From the NCBI GenBank assembly GCA_002844335.1, contig CP019155.1, positions 124,001 to 188,000 on the forward strand: DNA of 64,000 bases, read 5' to 3'. Of this stretch, positions 53,634 through 62,387 are shown piece by piece; the first letter of the stretch is position 1, and each line of letters opens with the position of its first letter. Below the pieces are notes generated by a model. That model was not told where the DNA came from. It was given only the letters and a program-made list of their open reading frames with translations, and ran no database searches. The DNA comes from Haloarcula taiwanensis (lineage in GTDB: Archaea; Halobacteriota; Halobacteria; Halobacteriales; Haloarculaceae). The position numbers and the translations under genes are program-made.

Positions 53634-54617
53634 GTGACTTCGATATCGACGCTTCGAGCGGTGAGTCGTGCTGCGAGCAAATACTTTGTCGTCTGGGTTA
53701 TTATTCTGGCAGGCTTTGCTCTCATCAGGCCAGATCCGTTCGTCCCAGTTTTGAATTACGTGACCCCGCTGCTCGGGCTAATCATGCTTGGAATGGGGTT
53801 GACGCTTCAGCCGGCAGACTTTCGGCGGTTGATCGAGGACCCGGTGGACATTGGCATCGGCGCGGTCACGCAGTGGTTGGTGATGCCTGCCGCTGCGTAC
53901 GGGCTCTACGTTCTGCTCAATCTTCCAGATGCTGTCGGTATCGGTCTCATTCTAGTTGGTGCCGCCCCCGGTGGGACCGCATCGAACGTGATGACGTATC
54001 TCGGTCGAGGCGACGTGGCCCTGTCTGTCGCCATCACGACCCTCACGACTATTGCAGCACCGATCGTGATGCCGGCCTGGGTAGTGTTCACTCTCGGTGA
54101 GCAGATCAGCGTTACCTTTGCAGAGATGTTCCAGAGTATCATCCAGATCGTCATTATTCCAGTGCTGCTCGGGTTCACGCTCCGATATCTGCTGGACCGC
54201 TATTCGCCGAAAGCCGCTGAAATCGGGACCGACGTGTTCCCCGTTATCAGTGTCGCTGCCATCGTCGCGATTGTCGCCGGCGTCGTCGGGGCGAACGTGG
54301 ACAACATTCTCACGGCTGGTCTGCTCGTGCTGGTGGCAGTCGTTGCTCACAACGCTATCGGGCTTGGCTCGGGATACGGTGTCGGTCGGGCAACTGGGAT
54401 GTCAAAAGACCGGGTTCGGACCTGTGCGTTTGAGGTGGGCCTACAGAACAGCGGACTGGCGGTTGCGCTGGCGACGACCCTGTTCGAGCCTGCAGCCGCG
54501 CTCATCCCCGCGCTGTTCAGCGTCTGGCACAACATCACGGGACCGGCGCTGGCGAGTTTCTTTAGCTGGCAGGCCGAGAATCAGAATTCCCCTTCAGCTG
54601 TGCCGAGCGACGACTAA
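53634..54617 (+). CDS. BASS-family transporter (bile acid:sodium symporter fold)
   Basis: A protein of 327 residues from a GTG (53634). About nine to ten membrane helices, with the BASS signatures GLIMLGMGLTLQPADF, GLILVGAAPGGTASNVMTYL, a sodium-site GRGDVALSVAITTLTT, and the final FEVGLQNSGLAVALA. Substrates in the family range from bile acids to organic anions such as pantoate or keto acids; this one is open. No flanking gene hints at its substrate. Confidence 0.88.
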   Translation: MTSISTLRAVSRAASKYFVVWVIILAGFALIRPDPFVPVLNYVTPLLGLIMLGMGLTLQPADFRRLIEDPVDIGIGAVTQWLVMPAAAYGLYVLLNLPDAVGIGLILVGAAPGGTASNVMTYLGRGDVALSVAITTLTTIAAPIVMPAWVVFTLGEQISVTFAEMFQSIIQIVIIPVLLGFTLRYLLDRYSPKAAEIGTDVFPVISVAAIVAIVAGVVGANVDNILTAGLLVLVAVVAHNAIGLGSGYGVGRATGMSKDRVRTCAFEVGLQNSGLAVALATTLFEPAAALIPALFSVWHNITGPALASFFSWQAENQNSPSAVPSDD

Positions 54618-54713
54618 ACCACGGGTTTCCGCCGTACTCGATTGTCGGAGCTACCCGGTTTTCGGTGTTGCATGACCACTATCTCTCTGCGTCCGACAGA
54701 CTCTGCCTGTGTG

Positions 54714-54896
54714 TCACCGGCGGTTGCCAACGCTGAACGAGTGCCGACATTGCGGGCAGTGATAAGTAGTCGTATATCCGGTGCTCGAAACGTTCCAGTC
54801 TCCCCCGACCATCCCGCTCTCAAAGTCACAGTCCGGGCAGAACAGTACCATCTTCGATGGTGTCCCGAAAGTGTCTGTAGGTTCCTTACGAGCCAT
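54714..54896 (-). CDS. Small zinc-ribbon protein
   Basis: A protein of 60 residues from the ATG at 54896 (an ATG at 54932 is also in frame). Two Cys pairs, LFCPDCDFESG and YHCPQCRHSFSV, form a zinc ribbon. Such proteins are common haloarchaeal small proteins; function unknown. Confidence 0.65.
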   Translation of the reverse strand: MARKEPTDTFGTPSKMVLFCPDCDFESGMVGGDWNVSSTGYTTTYHCPQCRHSFSVGNRR

Positions 54897-54932
54897 TTGC
54901 ATTGATAGCACAACATGAGGAATGCGGGGCAA

Positions 54933-55197
54933 TATATGCTACCCCCCGGTTTTCAGCAGTTGATATCGGAGTGGGCAATCAGAGACCTCCTGCTGTTTTC
55001 GGACAGAGGCGCGTCTGATCACGCTGGGATTGAAAATCTGCACCTTAGACAGTGGTGTTCACGGAGAGTCTATCGACGCAGTACATCATACCTGAGAATG
55101 GAGTATCACCAATGTAACTACCTGACACCGGTGTCCGCGAGCACTTTTGTGGTAGCTACACTTCCATGTTGATGCTGCTACACTCACATAACACAAT
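54933..55197. other. Gene-less stretch
   Basis: No gene or repeat was seen. Confidence 0.4.
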
Positions 55198-55854
55198 ATG
55201 TCTCAACAGAAATCTGATTACGCGGACGATGCGGACATCGACGAATCGCTGGACGAGCTGGCCTCCGAAGAGACCATCGAAGAGACTGTCGAGAACCTAG
55301 AGGCAAACGGGTTCGATGTCATCGTTGTTGACTCAGCCGACGAGGCGCTCACGGAACTGCAGTCGCTCATCCCGGCAGAGGCGTCTGTAATGAACGGCCA
55401 CTCAACGACGCTCGAAGAGATTGGCTTTGTCGACTACCTGACCGAGGGGGACCACGAGTGGGAAAGTCTGCCGGACCAGATCTGGAGTATCGATGACGAC
55501 GCGAAGCGCCAGGCTGCCCGCCGAGAGTCACAGACGGCCGATTACTTCCTCGGTGGCATCAACGGTATTTCCAAGACCGGCGAACTCGTCGCGGCGGACC
55601 GTTCGGGGAGCCGCATCGGAGCGTATCCGTTCGCGGCCAGTAACGTCGTCATCGTCAGTGGCGTGAACAAAATCGTGCCGACGCTCGAAGACGCGCTCGA
55701 CCGACTGGAGAGCGTCGCGTACCCACTTGAAAACGAGCGTGCGAAGGAGGCGTACGGCGTCGACTCCGCAATCGCCAAGCAACTCATCCTCCGTCAAGAA
55801 CTCGAAGAGGGCCGTACGACCGTGGTCCTCATCCGGGATCACCTCGGCTACTGA
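55198..55854 (+). CDS. LUD-domain protein (LutC/YkgG-like)
   Basis: A protein of 218 residues. After an acidic N-terminus comes the LUD fold: ANGFDVIVVDSADEALTELQ, EASVMNGHSTTLEEIG, TADYFLGGINGISKTGELV, SNVVIVSGVNKIVPTLEDAL. LutC-type proteins belong to lactate or glycolate utilisation complexes, but no iron-sulfur partner (LutA/LutB) lies nearby. Its role is therefore open. The gene is intact. Confidence 0.82.
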   Translation: MSQQKSDYADDADIDESLDELASEETIEETVENLEANGFDVIVVDSADEALTELQSLIPAEASVMNGHSTTLEEIGFVDYLTEGDHEWESLPDQIWSIDDDAKRQAARRESQTADYFLGGINGISKTGELVAADRSGSRIGAYPFAASNVVIVSGVNKIVPTLEDALDRLESVAYPLENERAKEAYGVDSAIAKQLILRQELEEGRTTVVLIRDHLGY

Positions 55855-56052
55855 CTGTAGCACATCGAGCGGACAGACGGTGATACTCAGTCGCGTCGCT
55901 TTCCGTTGCCGACCTTCGTATATTATCAAAGGAAGTTCCTGTACACTGGCACAGGTCGACAGTCGGGGCCGACTCCCAGTAAGAATCCTAAAGAGTTTGT
56001 TAAGAGCATTTGCTCTCCGAATAGCTCCATCAAGTCACGTCTAACTGAACGA

Positions 56053-56769
56053 TTAACTGCCACCGTCAGCCATCGTGCCGCCACCGGGCATCGACTGGCA
56101 GTTTCCTTCGGGTTTCTGGATCGGTTCGACTGACCCCCAGGAGTGGAAGTCCCACTGCATTGACCCAGCTTCAATACGGCGTGGATATCCGGAGTCCGCG
56201 AGGATATAGTATGTAACCGGCCGTCGGGAGCGACTCTGAGAGATTTCGTACACCAACACCGCTTCACCATCGATGGTGTCACGGCCGGCCGGCGTGACGT
56301 CTGGATTTTCCTCTGGCCGGTTGGAGAACCGGCTTGGATCAACCTCGTCACGGTCCATCCCCTGTTGCATCGTTCCTCGGAAACACTGCCCGCCAGCAAC
56401 GGTATACGTGCTGTTTCCAATGTGATACAGCTCCATCTGTTGACCTTGCTGGTCGAACGACCAGTACATATCCCCCTGATAGAACCGACCAGTCATCTCA
56501 ACAGTCCGTCCCGCAGACTGCATCGTGGCTGTCATCGCATACGATTCCGGGAACCGTGCGATCTGACCGAATTGTGTCGGTCTGTCGTCGGTTCCGCTGA
56601 CGGTCGATTTATCCGTAGCGGTTGTCGCAGCGGGTTCTGGCGTTGATTCGGCACCACCGCCACTCTCTGTCGCGTCTGAGCCGCTGTTCTGGTCGCCGCT
56701 ACAACCGGCAAGTGCAATTACTCCCGAGCACACGCCTCCGAGTAACTGGCGTCTGGATAGTTGGTGCAT
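56053..56769 (-). CDS. Tat-exported lipoprotein
   Basis: A protein of 238 residues from the ATG at 56769. The twin-arginine signal SRRQLLGGVCSGVIALAGC ends in a lipobox (LAGC), so it is Tat-secreted and lipid-anchored at the cell surface. A Gly/Ser/Thr-rich linker precedes the globular part (YAMTATMQSAGRTVEMTGRF, MYWSFDQQGQQMELYHIGNS, VTYYILADSGYPRRIEAGSM). The strand-rich domain is reminiscent of LolA/LppX-like lipoprotein carriers but I do not assert that. Function unknown. Confidence 0.75.
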   Translation of the reverse strand: MHQLSRRQLLGGVCSGVIALAGCSGDQNSGSDATESGGGAESTPEPAATTATDKSTVSGTDDRPTQFGQIARFPESYAMTATMQSAGRTVEMTGRFYQGDMYWSFDQQGQQMELYHIGNSTYTVAGGQCFRGTMQQGMDRDEVDPSRFSNRPEENPDVTPAGRDTIDGEAVLVYEISQSRSRRPVTYYILADSGYPRRIEAGSMQWDFHSWGSVEPIQKPEGNCQSMPGGGTMADGGS

Positions 56770-56890
56770 GGAGACGGACACCTTAACAGTCTGATTCTAC
56801 CCGACAGTGCATGACTATTGTTATCAAGTATTTCGATATATTCGCCAGTAGATTCACGTGTTGTGTGTAGACTCAGACGGCAGAATTGAG

Positions 56891-56928
56891 TATAGCTATA
56901 TAGAATAGTCAAACAGTCTGACTATTCT
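56891..56928. promoter_or_regulatory. TATAGCTATA palindrome and adjacent inverted repeat
   Basis: TATAGCTATA (56891-56900), as at the parA promoter, is followed by AGAATAGTCA and TGACTATTCT, a 10-bp perfect inverted repeat with a 7-base loop (56902-56928). They lie ~90 bases before the HalOD1 gene and may control it or belong to the partition site family. Confidence 0.45.
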
Positions 56929-57016
56929 GTCAGGAAATAGTGGAGCAATAAACTGCTCGCTATGCCCGAATATTCATACACGTATTATATGTACGTTCCA
57001 GTTGTTTACTAGATAA

Positions 57017-57379
57017 ATGACTGACGAGAGCCAAACCGACGAGGCTGGGAGGGATACGGGCCTATTTGAACCACCAGGGGGCACTCTAACTGAGGTTCGG
57101 TACGACCCAACCAGCGAGCAGGAGCTTGCTTGGGTCATTGTTCAGGCTATCGCTGATCTGACGGGGCGAGAAATAGACACGTATCATGAGTCGCCGTTGC
57201 ACGACTACATCGATATCGGAGCCATTGAGACACTACTATTTGGTTCACCACCGAACCGGTCGACCGGGCCAGCAACGCAGACCATCAGTTTTCAATATCA
57301 GGGTGTTCTGGTGACAGTTCGCGCTGACGGACTGATACAGCTGTCAGCCGCTGACAACAGCAGCGGAAAGCAGGACTAA
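57017..57379 (+). CDS. HalOD1 output-domain protein
   Basis: A protein of 120 residues. The N-terminus is polar. Residues ~35-115 fit HalOD1: AWVIVQAIADLTGREIDTYH, LHDYIDIGAIETLLFGS, TISFQYQGVLVTVRADGLIQ. It is a stand-alone output domain like the one at 20607. No sensor gene is adjacent. Confidence 0.75.
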   Translation: MTDESQTDEAGRDTGLFEPPGGTLTEVRYDPTSEQELAWVIVQAIADLTGREIDTYHESPLHDYIDIGAIETLLFGSPPNRSTGPATQTISFQYQGVLVTVRADGLIQLSAADNSSGKQD

Positions 57380-57404
57380 TCGCAATGATACGGGTCCGTC
57401 CGGC

Positions 57405-57660
57405 TCAGTAGATTGTCGCTTGTGTACCTCGATAGATATTTAAACCGGTTGATCGACACCAGAACTGCGGACCAAACGTCGGACGGCCACTCGGTAGGAA
57501 ACAACATCTTGATACAGCGAGAGAATCCCGCCCTTCCCGTGAGTGACGAGTGTTCCGATTGGTCGGAACCGAGGAGCGAACAGGGCGGGTGGGAATCGCG
57601 TAAGCTCCGGGCGACAACCGCCGGGACTGTCGCCTGACTGAATACCAGATGTCAGCGTTT
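57405..57660. other. Likely relic of another insertion element
   Basis: The plus-strand frame ENPALPVSDECSDWSEPRSE and GGWESRKLRATTA looks like the end of an IS1341-type gene. GAATCCCGCCCTTCCCG and, inverted, GGGCGGGTGGGAATC occur ~65 bases apart as a possible hairpin. No complete gene. Confidence 0.35.
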
Positions 57661-57704
57661 AGTTACACAGTCACTTACACAGCTCTGTGCGAACAGATGT
57701 AGAC

Positions 57705-57827
57705 ATGGAGCGGGACGGCAACCTCCACGAACGGGTCAAAGAGTATGTCCGTGAGAACGGTGTCCGTCACCCACGAGCATACCGCGAGCTAATCGAAAAG
57801 GGATTAGAGGCAGCTGATGCCGACTAA
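57705..57827 (+). CDS. Small partner gene before tnpB
   Basis: A protein of 40 residues. It is mostly helical and charged: ERDGNLHERVKEYVRENGVR and HPRAYRELIEKGLEAADAD. Its stop overlaps the tnpB start by 11 bases, so translation is coupled. Similar short genes lie before many haloarchaeal IS1341-type tnpB genes and may regulate them. Confidence 0.55.
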   Translation: MERDGNLHERVKEYVRENGVRHPRAYRELIEKGLEAADAD

Positions 57828-58359
57828 GACGCTCGAAGCATCACTCGCACCACCGACAGCCCACAAAGAGCGAAAGCTACAACAAATCCACGACCTGTAT
57901 CACAAGGGGCTACACGAGGCGTTCGGCGCTGGCGCTGATACGAAGTCGGCAGTCAACGACATTGTGACGTCCTACGACCTGCCGTATCAGGTCAAAGACG
58001 CGCTCAAGAGCTACGTGCCGAAACTGCGGGACACGTACAACGCTTCGGAGCTGGACGACGACCACCCGACACGGATGGTCAACCGTGCCGCCCGGTTCGA
58101 CTATTCGGCGGACCGGAACCACAGCTACGTGGGGGAAGTACCCCAACCCGGACACGGGCCGAATTTCTGGATACCACTTCGCATCAACCGTCGCGTCACA
58201 ACGTTTGAAGGCGATATAAACGGCGCTATCAATATCGCACAACGGGCAGACCCGTGGGGAGAGAGTGTGCTACTGAAACCGGCAAACAATGACTCGCCAC
58301 AGGACGGGAGTGGCTGTGACAGCACCACGATCCACACCGAACAGAGCCAATCAGAGTAG
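57817..58359 (+). CDS. tnpB: TnpB with internal deletion (mini-TnpB)
   Basis: A protein of 180 residues; normal TnpB is ~400. The N-terminal ~130 residues are like TnpB's first domains (SLAPPTAHKERKLQQIHDLY, YDLPYQVKDALKSYVPKL, ARFDYSADRNHSYVGEV). At FWIPLRINRRVTTFEGDING the sequence jumps straight into the last RuvC strand-helix (NIAQRADPWGE) with LLKPANNDSP at the end. The RuvC aspartate/glutamate region, the zinc finger and most of the bridge helix are missing, yet the reading frame is kept. It cannot cut DNA as RNA-guided TnpB does. It may be a dead derivative or a repurposed binding protein. Confidence 0.7.
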   Translation: MPTKTLEASLAPPTAHKERKLQQIHDLYHKGLHEAFGAGADTKSAVNDIVTSYDLPYQVKDALKSYVPKLRDTYNASELDDDHPTRMVNRAARFDYSADRNHSYVGEVPQPGHGPNFWIPLRINRRVTTFEGDINGAINIAQRADPWGESVLLKPANNDSPQDGSGCDSTTIHTEQSQSE

Positions 58360-58369
58360 ATGACGCTCG

Positions 58370-58455
58370 GTGAGTTCGGGTCGGAACCCACTACCAGCGA
58401 TTAGCTGGTATTCCCATGCAGGGAAGCCGCGTCGTTCACGACGCGGAGGCTGTCA
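58370..58455 (+). mobile_element. Right end of the TnpB element (guide-RNA scaffold/hairpin)
   Basis: After the tnpB stop come GGTCGGAACCC, CTACCAGC with GCTGGTA, and the hairpin GCCGCGTCGTTCACGACGCGG. Against the copy at 17343 the central base pair has changed (GCG/CGC against GTC/GAC) while the pairing is kept. Confidence 0.65.
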
Positions 58456-58723
58456 CATTAGGAGGAATCGGAGGACCTGACAAGACGTATGAGTTGGGGT
58501 GTGTCAAAAGCCCCTGGCAGGTGTGAGTGACGAGCCAAGAGATAGACGAAATTATCTCTAGTTCCTTCAAATAAACAATCATTTGACGCGAAAACAACGT
58601 TCGGCCAGTCCATAGTGAAAGATAGTTTGGTTATACATATTACTCACGTGTAATTCTCAAATGTAGTACCGATAGGCTACACATGAGGAGTTATCGCAGC
58701 AAAAGCAGTGGTGTCCCTAATAG

Positions 58724-58869
58724 ACACCACCGTGTCCGGAGTTCTACGACTTATATGTTAAAGTATAGAAACTCCCGGTCGTCGGTGACAACACCACTCT
58801 GTCCGCTGTTCTATATCCTGAAAATGGCCCCGTATCGATTGGGTTCGACACCACAATGTCCGCCGTTCC
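58724..58869 (+). repeat. Origin repeats, left cluster (three)
   Basis: ORB-like repeats with consensus ACACCAC-N2-TGTCCG-N-NGTTCT: 58724-58745 (ACACCACCGTGTCCGGAGTT), 58791-58812 (ACACCACTCTGTCCGCTGTT) and 58848-58869 (ACACCACAATGTCCGCCGTT). They lie at the 3' end of the orc1 gene, one overlapping its stop codon. They match those of the right cluster. Confidence 0.75.
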
Positions 58870-60113
58870 TAAGTGGACTGGAAATCCGAGAGCGTCGCTT
58901 CACTGTCGACGAGGTTAGTGACGGATTTGTGAATTCCAACGTCGTCGACGGTCTTCTCAAGTGCTGCGAGGATCATTTCCGGGTCCATCTCGAGAGAGTA
59001 CTCGCGATACGTTCCCCCACGTCGTCCCTCGTTTCGCTCGATTGCTGAGATAATGCCTAACATCGACAGTTCACCGAGATGGTCACGCATTCGGCGTGGA
59101 ACGAGTGGGTCGATTCCCGCCTTTTCGGCGAAGTTCGTGTATCGAGGTCTGATGTCCCGTGTCCGGGCCGGCGTCTTCCCCTCCTGGTCGAGCGTAACCA
59201 TTGCGTACACGACCAGATGACCGTGTTGGGTCAGTCCCGAGATCCCTTCCTGGATCCGACCGCGTTCCAGAACGTCGCGTGCCTCTCGAACAAGGTCTTC
59301 CGAGATCGTGTCGGTGGCTTTGTCGCGGGCCAGATCACCCGTTTTCATCAACAAGTCGAGTGACTGTCGCGCGTCACCCGCATCTTTCGCGCCGTATGCA
59401 GCACACAGTTCGATGACACCATCTTCGAGAACGCCATCGTGAAACGCTACGTCAGCGCGTTGTCGCAGGATCTGGATCAACTCCTTTGCGTCGTATGCGG
59501 GAAACTGGATCTCCTCTTCACAGAGCGAACTCTTGACTTTTGGGGAGAGATCATCGCGAAAAGAAAAGTCGTTCGAGATACCGATGATACCGATCTTCGC
59601 AGAGCTTAGATTATCATTCGCTCGCGCACGCGGGAGTTGATAGAGAATACTATCATCTTCAATGTGATCGACTTCGTCGAGAACGATGTAGATAGTACCG
59701 CCACAGGAGTCGAGTTCGGTCCACAGCATATCATACACCGTCGCACGAGGATATCCAGTCGTACTGATCTGACTCGTTTCGTCCCTGAATTCGTTGACGA
59801 GTCGGGTAGCGATCTGATAGCTGCTGGAAAGGCCATCACAGTTTAGCATCTTCACCGTGAGGTCGATATCCTCGTATTTCGCCGCGTCCTCTTCGAGATG
59901 GTCGATTAGATACCGCGTGCCAGCGGTCTTTCCAACCCCCGTTTTACCGTACAAAAAGATGTTGTTTGGCTGTTCACCGTTGATTACGGGCTGGAGAGCC
60001 GCTCGATACCGGTTTAGTTCAGTGTCACGCCCAACAAGGTTCTCAGGCTGATAGTCCTCTCGAAGGGCATCCCGATCTAGGTAAATTTCGGTGTCGCGTT
60101 CGAACATCCCCAT
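58869..60113 (-). CDS. Orc1/Cdc6 replication initiator
   Basis: A protein of 414 residues from the ATG at 60113 (the frame opens 14 codons earlier). AAA+ motifs: Walker A LYGKTGVGKTAGT (about residue 55), Walker B IYIVLDEVD (about 140), sensor 1 IGIIGISND, and the C-terminal winged helix (TRDIRPRYTNFAEKAGIDPL, RRMRDHLGELSMLGIIS). The gene lies between two clusters of ORB-like repeats, the standard layout of a haloarchaeal origin. It probably initiates replication of the replicon and autoregulates. Confidence 0.92.
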   Translation of the reverse strand: MGMFERDTEIYLDRDALREDYQPENLVGRDTELNRYRAALQPVINGEQPNNIFLYGKTGVGKTAGTRYLIDHLEEDAAKYEDIDLTVKMLNCDGLSSSYQIATRLVNEFRDETSQISTTGYPRATVYDMLWTELDSCGGTIYIVLDEVDHIEDDSILYQLPRARANDNLSSAKIGIIGISNDFSFRDDLSPKVKSSLCEEEIQFPAYDAKELIQILRQRADVAFHDGVLEDGVIELCAAYGAKDAGDARQSLDLLMKTGDLARDKATDTISEDLVREARDVLERGRIQEGISGLTQHGHLVVYAMVTLDQEGKTPARTRDIRPRYTNFAEKAGIDPLVPRRMRDHLGELSMLGIISAIERNEGRRGGTYREYSLEMDPEMILAALEKTVDDVGIHKSVTNLVDSEATLSDFQST

Positions 60114-60149
60114 AGTCGTTGCTTGATGTATTGTAAGGAAGTCATATAA

Positions 60150-60696
60150 AACCACCCCTGTCCGGAGTGTCCGGAGTGTCCGCTGTTCTTTTCTTTATAA
60201 GTAATCCGGGGTACCCTCCCACCCCACTATGTCCGCAGTAACTAGGAGAGAAGGGGAGAGGGGGTAGAACCTGACCATAACTAGAGGAAAAGTTTATATC
60301 CTCTTGCGTAGAGCTAGACCGTACTGCAATTTTACAGTCGTATTACAAACCACTACAGTGTTATGTGGTAGGCTGTCTAGACTAGACAAACTACATTCCA
60401 ACTCAAAAATTGCCGTCTCTGCTTCCCCCTCCCCGTTCTTTTCGAAGAACAGCGGACAAAGTGGGGTGGGAGTCTTCGCTCCGGCCATTTGTCGAATTCA
60501 TACTTGTTAGCCCCTCTCTGCACACCTCATAGCGGTAACGTAGTTCTGGGACACACCATTGTGTCCGCTGTTCTCCCGTCCGGCCGCCAGAACAGCGGAC
60601 ATCGTGGTGTGGCTACACCGGAATTACACCACAATGTCCGCAGTAATGTGGTGGTATAGAACTTCTAACACAGCATTACTGCAGACACTGTGGTGT
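60150..60696. repeat. Replication origin: right ORB cluster and AT-rich unwinding region
   Basis: Repeats of the same consensus continue upstream of orc1: 60150-60189 (with GTGTCCGGA twice), 60220-60243, inverted 60446-60467, 60553-60574, inverted 60589-60610, 60626-60646 and inverted 60676-60696. The last four form two head-to-head pairs. Two of them have GCAGTAA in place of GCTGTTCT, a sub-class. Between 60245 and 60440 the sequence is AT-rich and free of repeats, a candidate duplex-unwinding element. Confidence 0.8.
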
Positions 60697-60932
60697 ACTC
60701 TGTGTCCTGCTGTTTGCTTGGCAACTCGTAGTGGCCGGTGCAGCGCTCTCGAACATCCACCCTGCCCACTACTGGACCCAAATCGTCACTGAATACTACC
60801 TTGCTTTACCGTTCGGTAATAGACTGTTTGCCCGTCATCACGATACCCAACTGATGGATTCTGCTGCCTCCACAGTCGAACAATTCAGTTACAAGTTGGA
60901 GTACCGATATCTTCCTGTCTCTGTTACAGTCG
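60697..60932. other. Gene-less stretch next to the origin
   Basis: No gene or further ORB repeat was recognised. Confidence 0.4.
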
Positions 60933-61589
60933 TCATCGGAACACACGTTCGACAAGCTGTGCCTCCGCTTTCCTGAGATGGTTCGACGCGGTACTGGGCG
61001 CACAACCGAGCTCCTCGGCGACGTCCTCAACGCTCCCATTTCGTGGGACATCGTAGTAACCGGCTTCCCGTGCTGTAGCGAGAGCCTCGCGCTGGCGTGC
61101 AGTAAGGTCGGTTTCGAATGTTCCGGGACTGGCATCGTATTCACCGACTTTTCGGACATTTACGGTAATTCCGTTGGGGAGTTCGCTCCGGACGTCTTCG
61201 AGAACAGCAGGTTCCCCAACGACATCAAACAACACAGTCCCGTTCGGTCGGTAGGCAACCGGTGGAACGACCATTAGCGTCGGTTGCTCGAACGCCGTGT
61301 AGAACTGCCGTGATTGGTCAGTCTCTCTGCCACGGACGAACGCGTAGAACGCCTCGTCCCGAACGGGTGTAATATCGTAGCTTTCCATGGTTTCAACCGT
61401 AGAAAGCGCCGATTCGTAGGCCTCCTGGTCCCCAACGACATAGAACAATGTATAGGCGATCTTGTCCTCGACGCCCACTTTCCATGTAACGAGCCATTCG
61501 CGCTTGATTGCCTCGCTTTCAGTCATGAAACGGTGCATCGGACGCTGATACTCCGATGCATACTTGATCTCCAAGCGGAGATATCTCAT
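60933..61589 (-). CDS. Bat-type HTH_10 transcription regulator
   Basis: A protein of 218 residues from the ATG at 61589 (MRYLRLEIKY), preferred over the upstream ATG at 61652. The N-terminal ~150 residues are the bacterio-opsin-activator-like domain (EWLVTWKVGVEDKIAYTLFY, VRGRETDQSRQFYTAFEQ). The HTH_10 is LTARQREALATAREAGYYDV, PRNGSVEDVAEELGCAPSTA, SNHLRKAEAQLV. It is divergent from nuoB with ~90 bases between starts and may control it. Signals sensed are unknown. Confidence 0.85.
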   Translation of the reverse strand: MRYLRLEIKYASEYQRPMHRFMTESEAIKREWLVTWKVGVEDKIAYTLFYVVGDQEAYESALSTVETMESYDITPVRDEAFYAFVRGRETDQSRQFYTAFEQPTLMVVPPVAYRPNGTVLFDVVGEPAVLEDVRSELPNGITVNVRKVGEYDASPGTFETDLTARQREALATAREAGYYDVPRNGSVEDVAEELGCAPSTASNHLRKAEAQLVERVFR

Positions 61590-61677
61590 AGGCGAGTTCT
61601 GAGACGGCTCCCGTATAAACACACTAGTGCATACGACAGTTTGCGTATTCATTCTCAGTGGCTATTTCTCTCTGTTC

Positions 61678-62364
61678 ATGAGCAGTGATCGGCGAAATAT
61701 GGACGACGCACAGTCTGACCAGCGAATATCCCGCGGCAGAACCACGAAGAACCGATTTAATTCTACACTTCGGGAGGTCCTTGGCTCGTCTCCGTTCATT
61801 CTCACGAAATTCGACGCGTTCATGAACTGGGTTCGAGGCTCTTCGATGTTTGTGCTGCAGTTCGGAATTGCCTGTTGCACCATCGAAATGATGGGCACTC
61901 TCGCTACAAAACACGACCTCGACCGATTTGCTGCTGGAGTCCCCCGGGCATCGCCGAGACAGGCAGACCTGATTATCGTCCCGGGGACCATCGTTTCGAA
62001 GTTCGCACCGCGGATGAAGCGCGTCTATGACCAGATGCCCGAACCGAAGTTCGTCGTCTCGATGGGGTCGTGTACCATATCCGGTGGCCCGTTCCAGGAG
62101 GGATACAACGTGATCAAGGGTGCAGAGCAAGTCATTCCGGTCGATATCCATGTCCCGGGCTGCCCACCACGCCCCGAGGCACTCATCTACGGCGTCGCCA
62201 AGCTACAGGAGCGCATCGCCGAGGGTGAGTCCTCGCCAGTGACGGTCAAGCCCTACGAACTGGAGCAGTTCGGCGATCTCGAACAGGACGAGCTCGTGGA
62301 CAAACTCGCCAGCGAAATCGACGAGGACGACCTCGTCATGCGATACGATTGGAATGCGCCATAG
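61678..62364 (+). CDS. nuoB: NADH-quinone oxidoreductase subunit B-like (orphan)
   Basis: A protein of 228 residues from the ATG at 61678; the ATG at 61699 is possible. NuoB signatures for cluster N2 are intact: FGIACCTIEMMG, the VSMGSCTISGGPFQEGYN cysteine, and DIHVPGCPPRPEALIYGV. NuoB links the cluster to the quinone site of respiratory complex I. No other nuo gene is nearby, and complex I genes are normally one cluster, so this is a lone paralogue, perhaps a spare or horizontally acquired subunit. Confidence 0.85.
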   Translation: MSSDRRNMDDAQSDQRISRGRTTKNRFNSTLREVLGSSPFILTKFDAFMNWVRGSSMFVLQFGIACCTIEMMGTLATKHDLDRFAAGVPRASPRQADLIIVPGTIVSKFAPRMKRVYDQMPEPKFVVSMGSCTISGGPFQEGYNVIKGAEQVIPVDIHVPGCPPRPEALIYGVAKLQERIAEGESSPVTVKPYELEQFGDLEQDELVDKLASEIDEDDLVMRYDWNAP

Positions 62365-62387
62365 CTTTCAGAGGCGCCTCGACTTCA

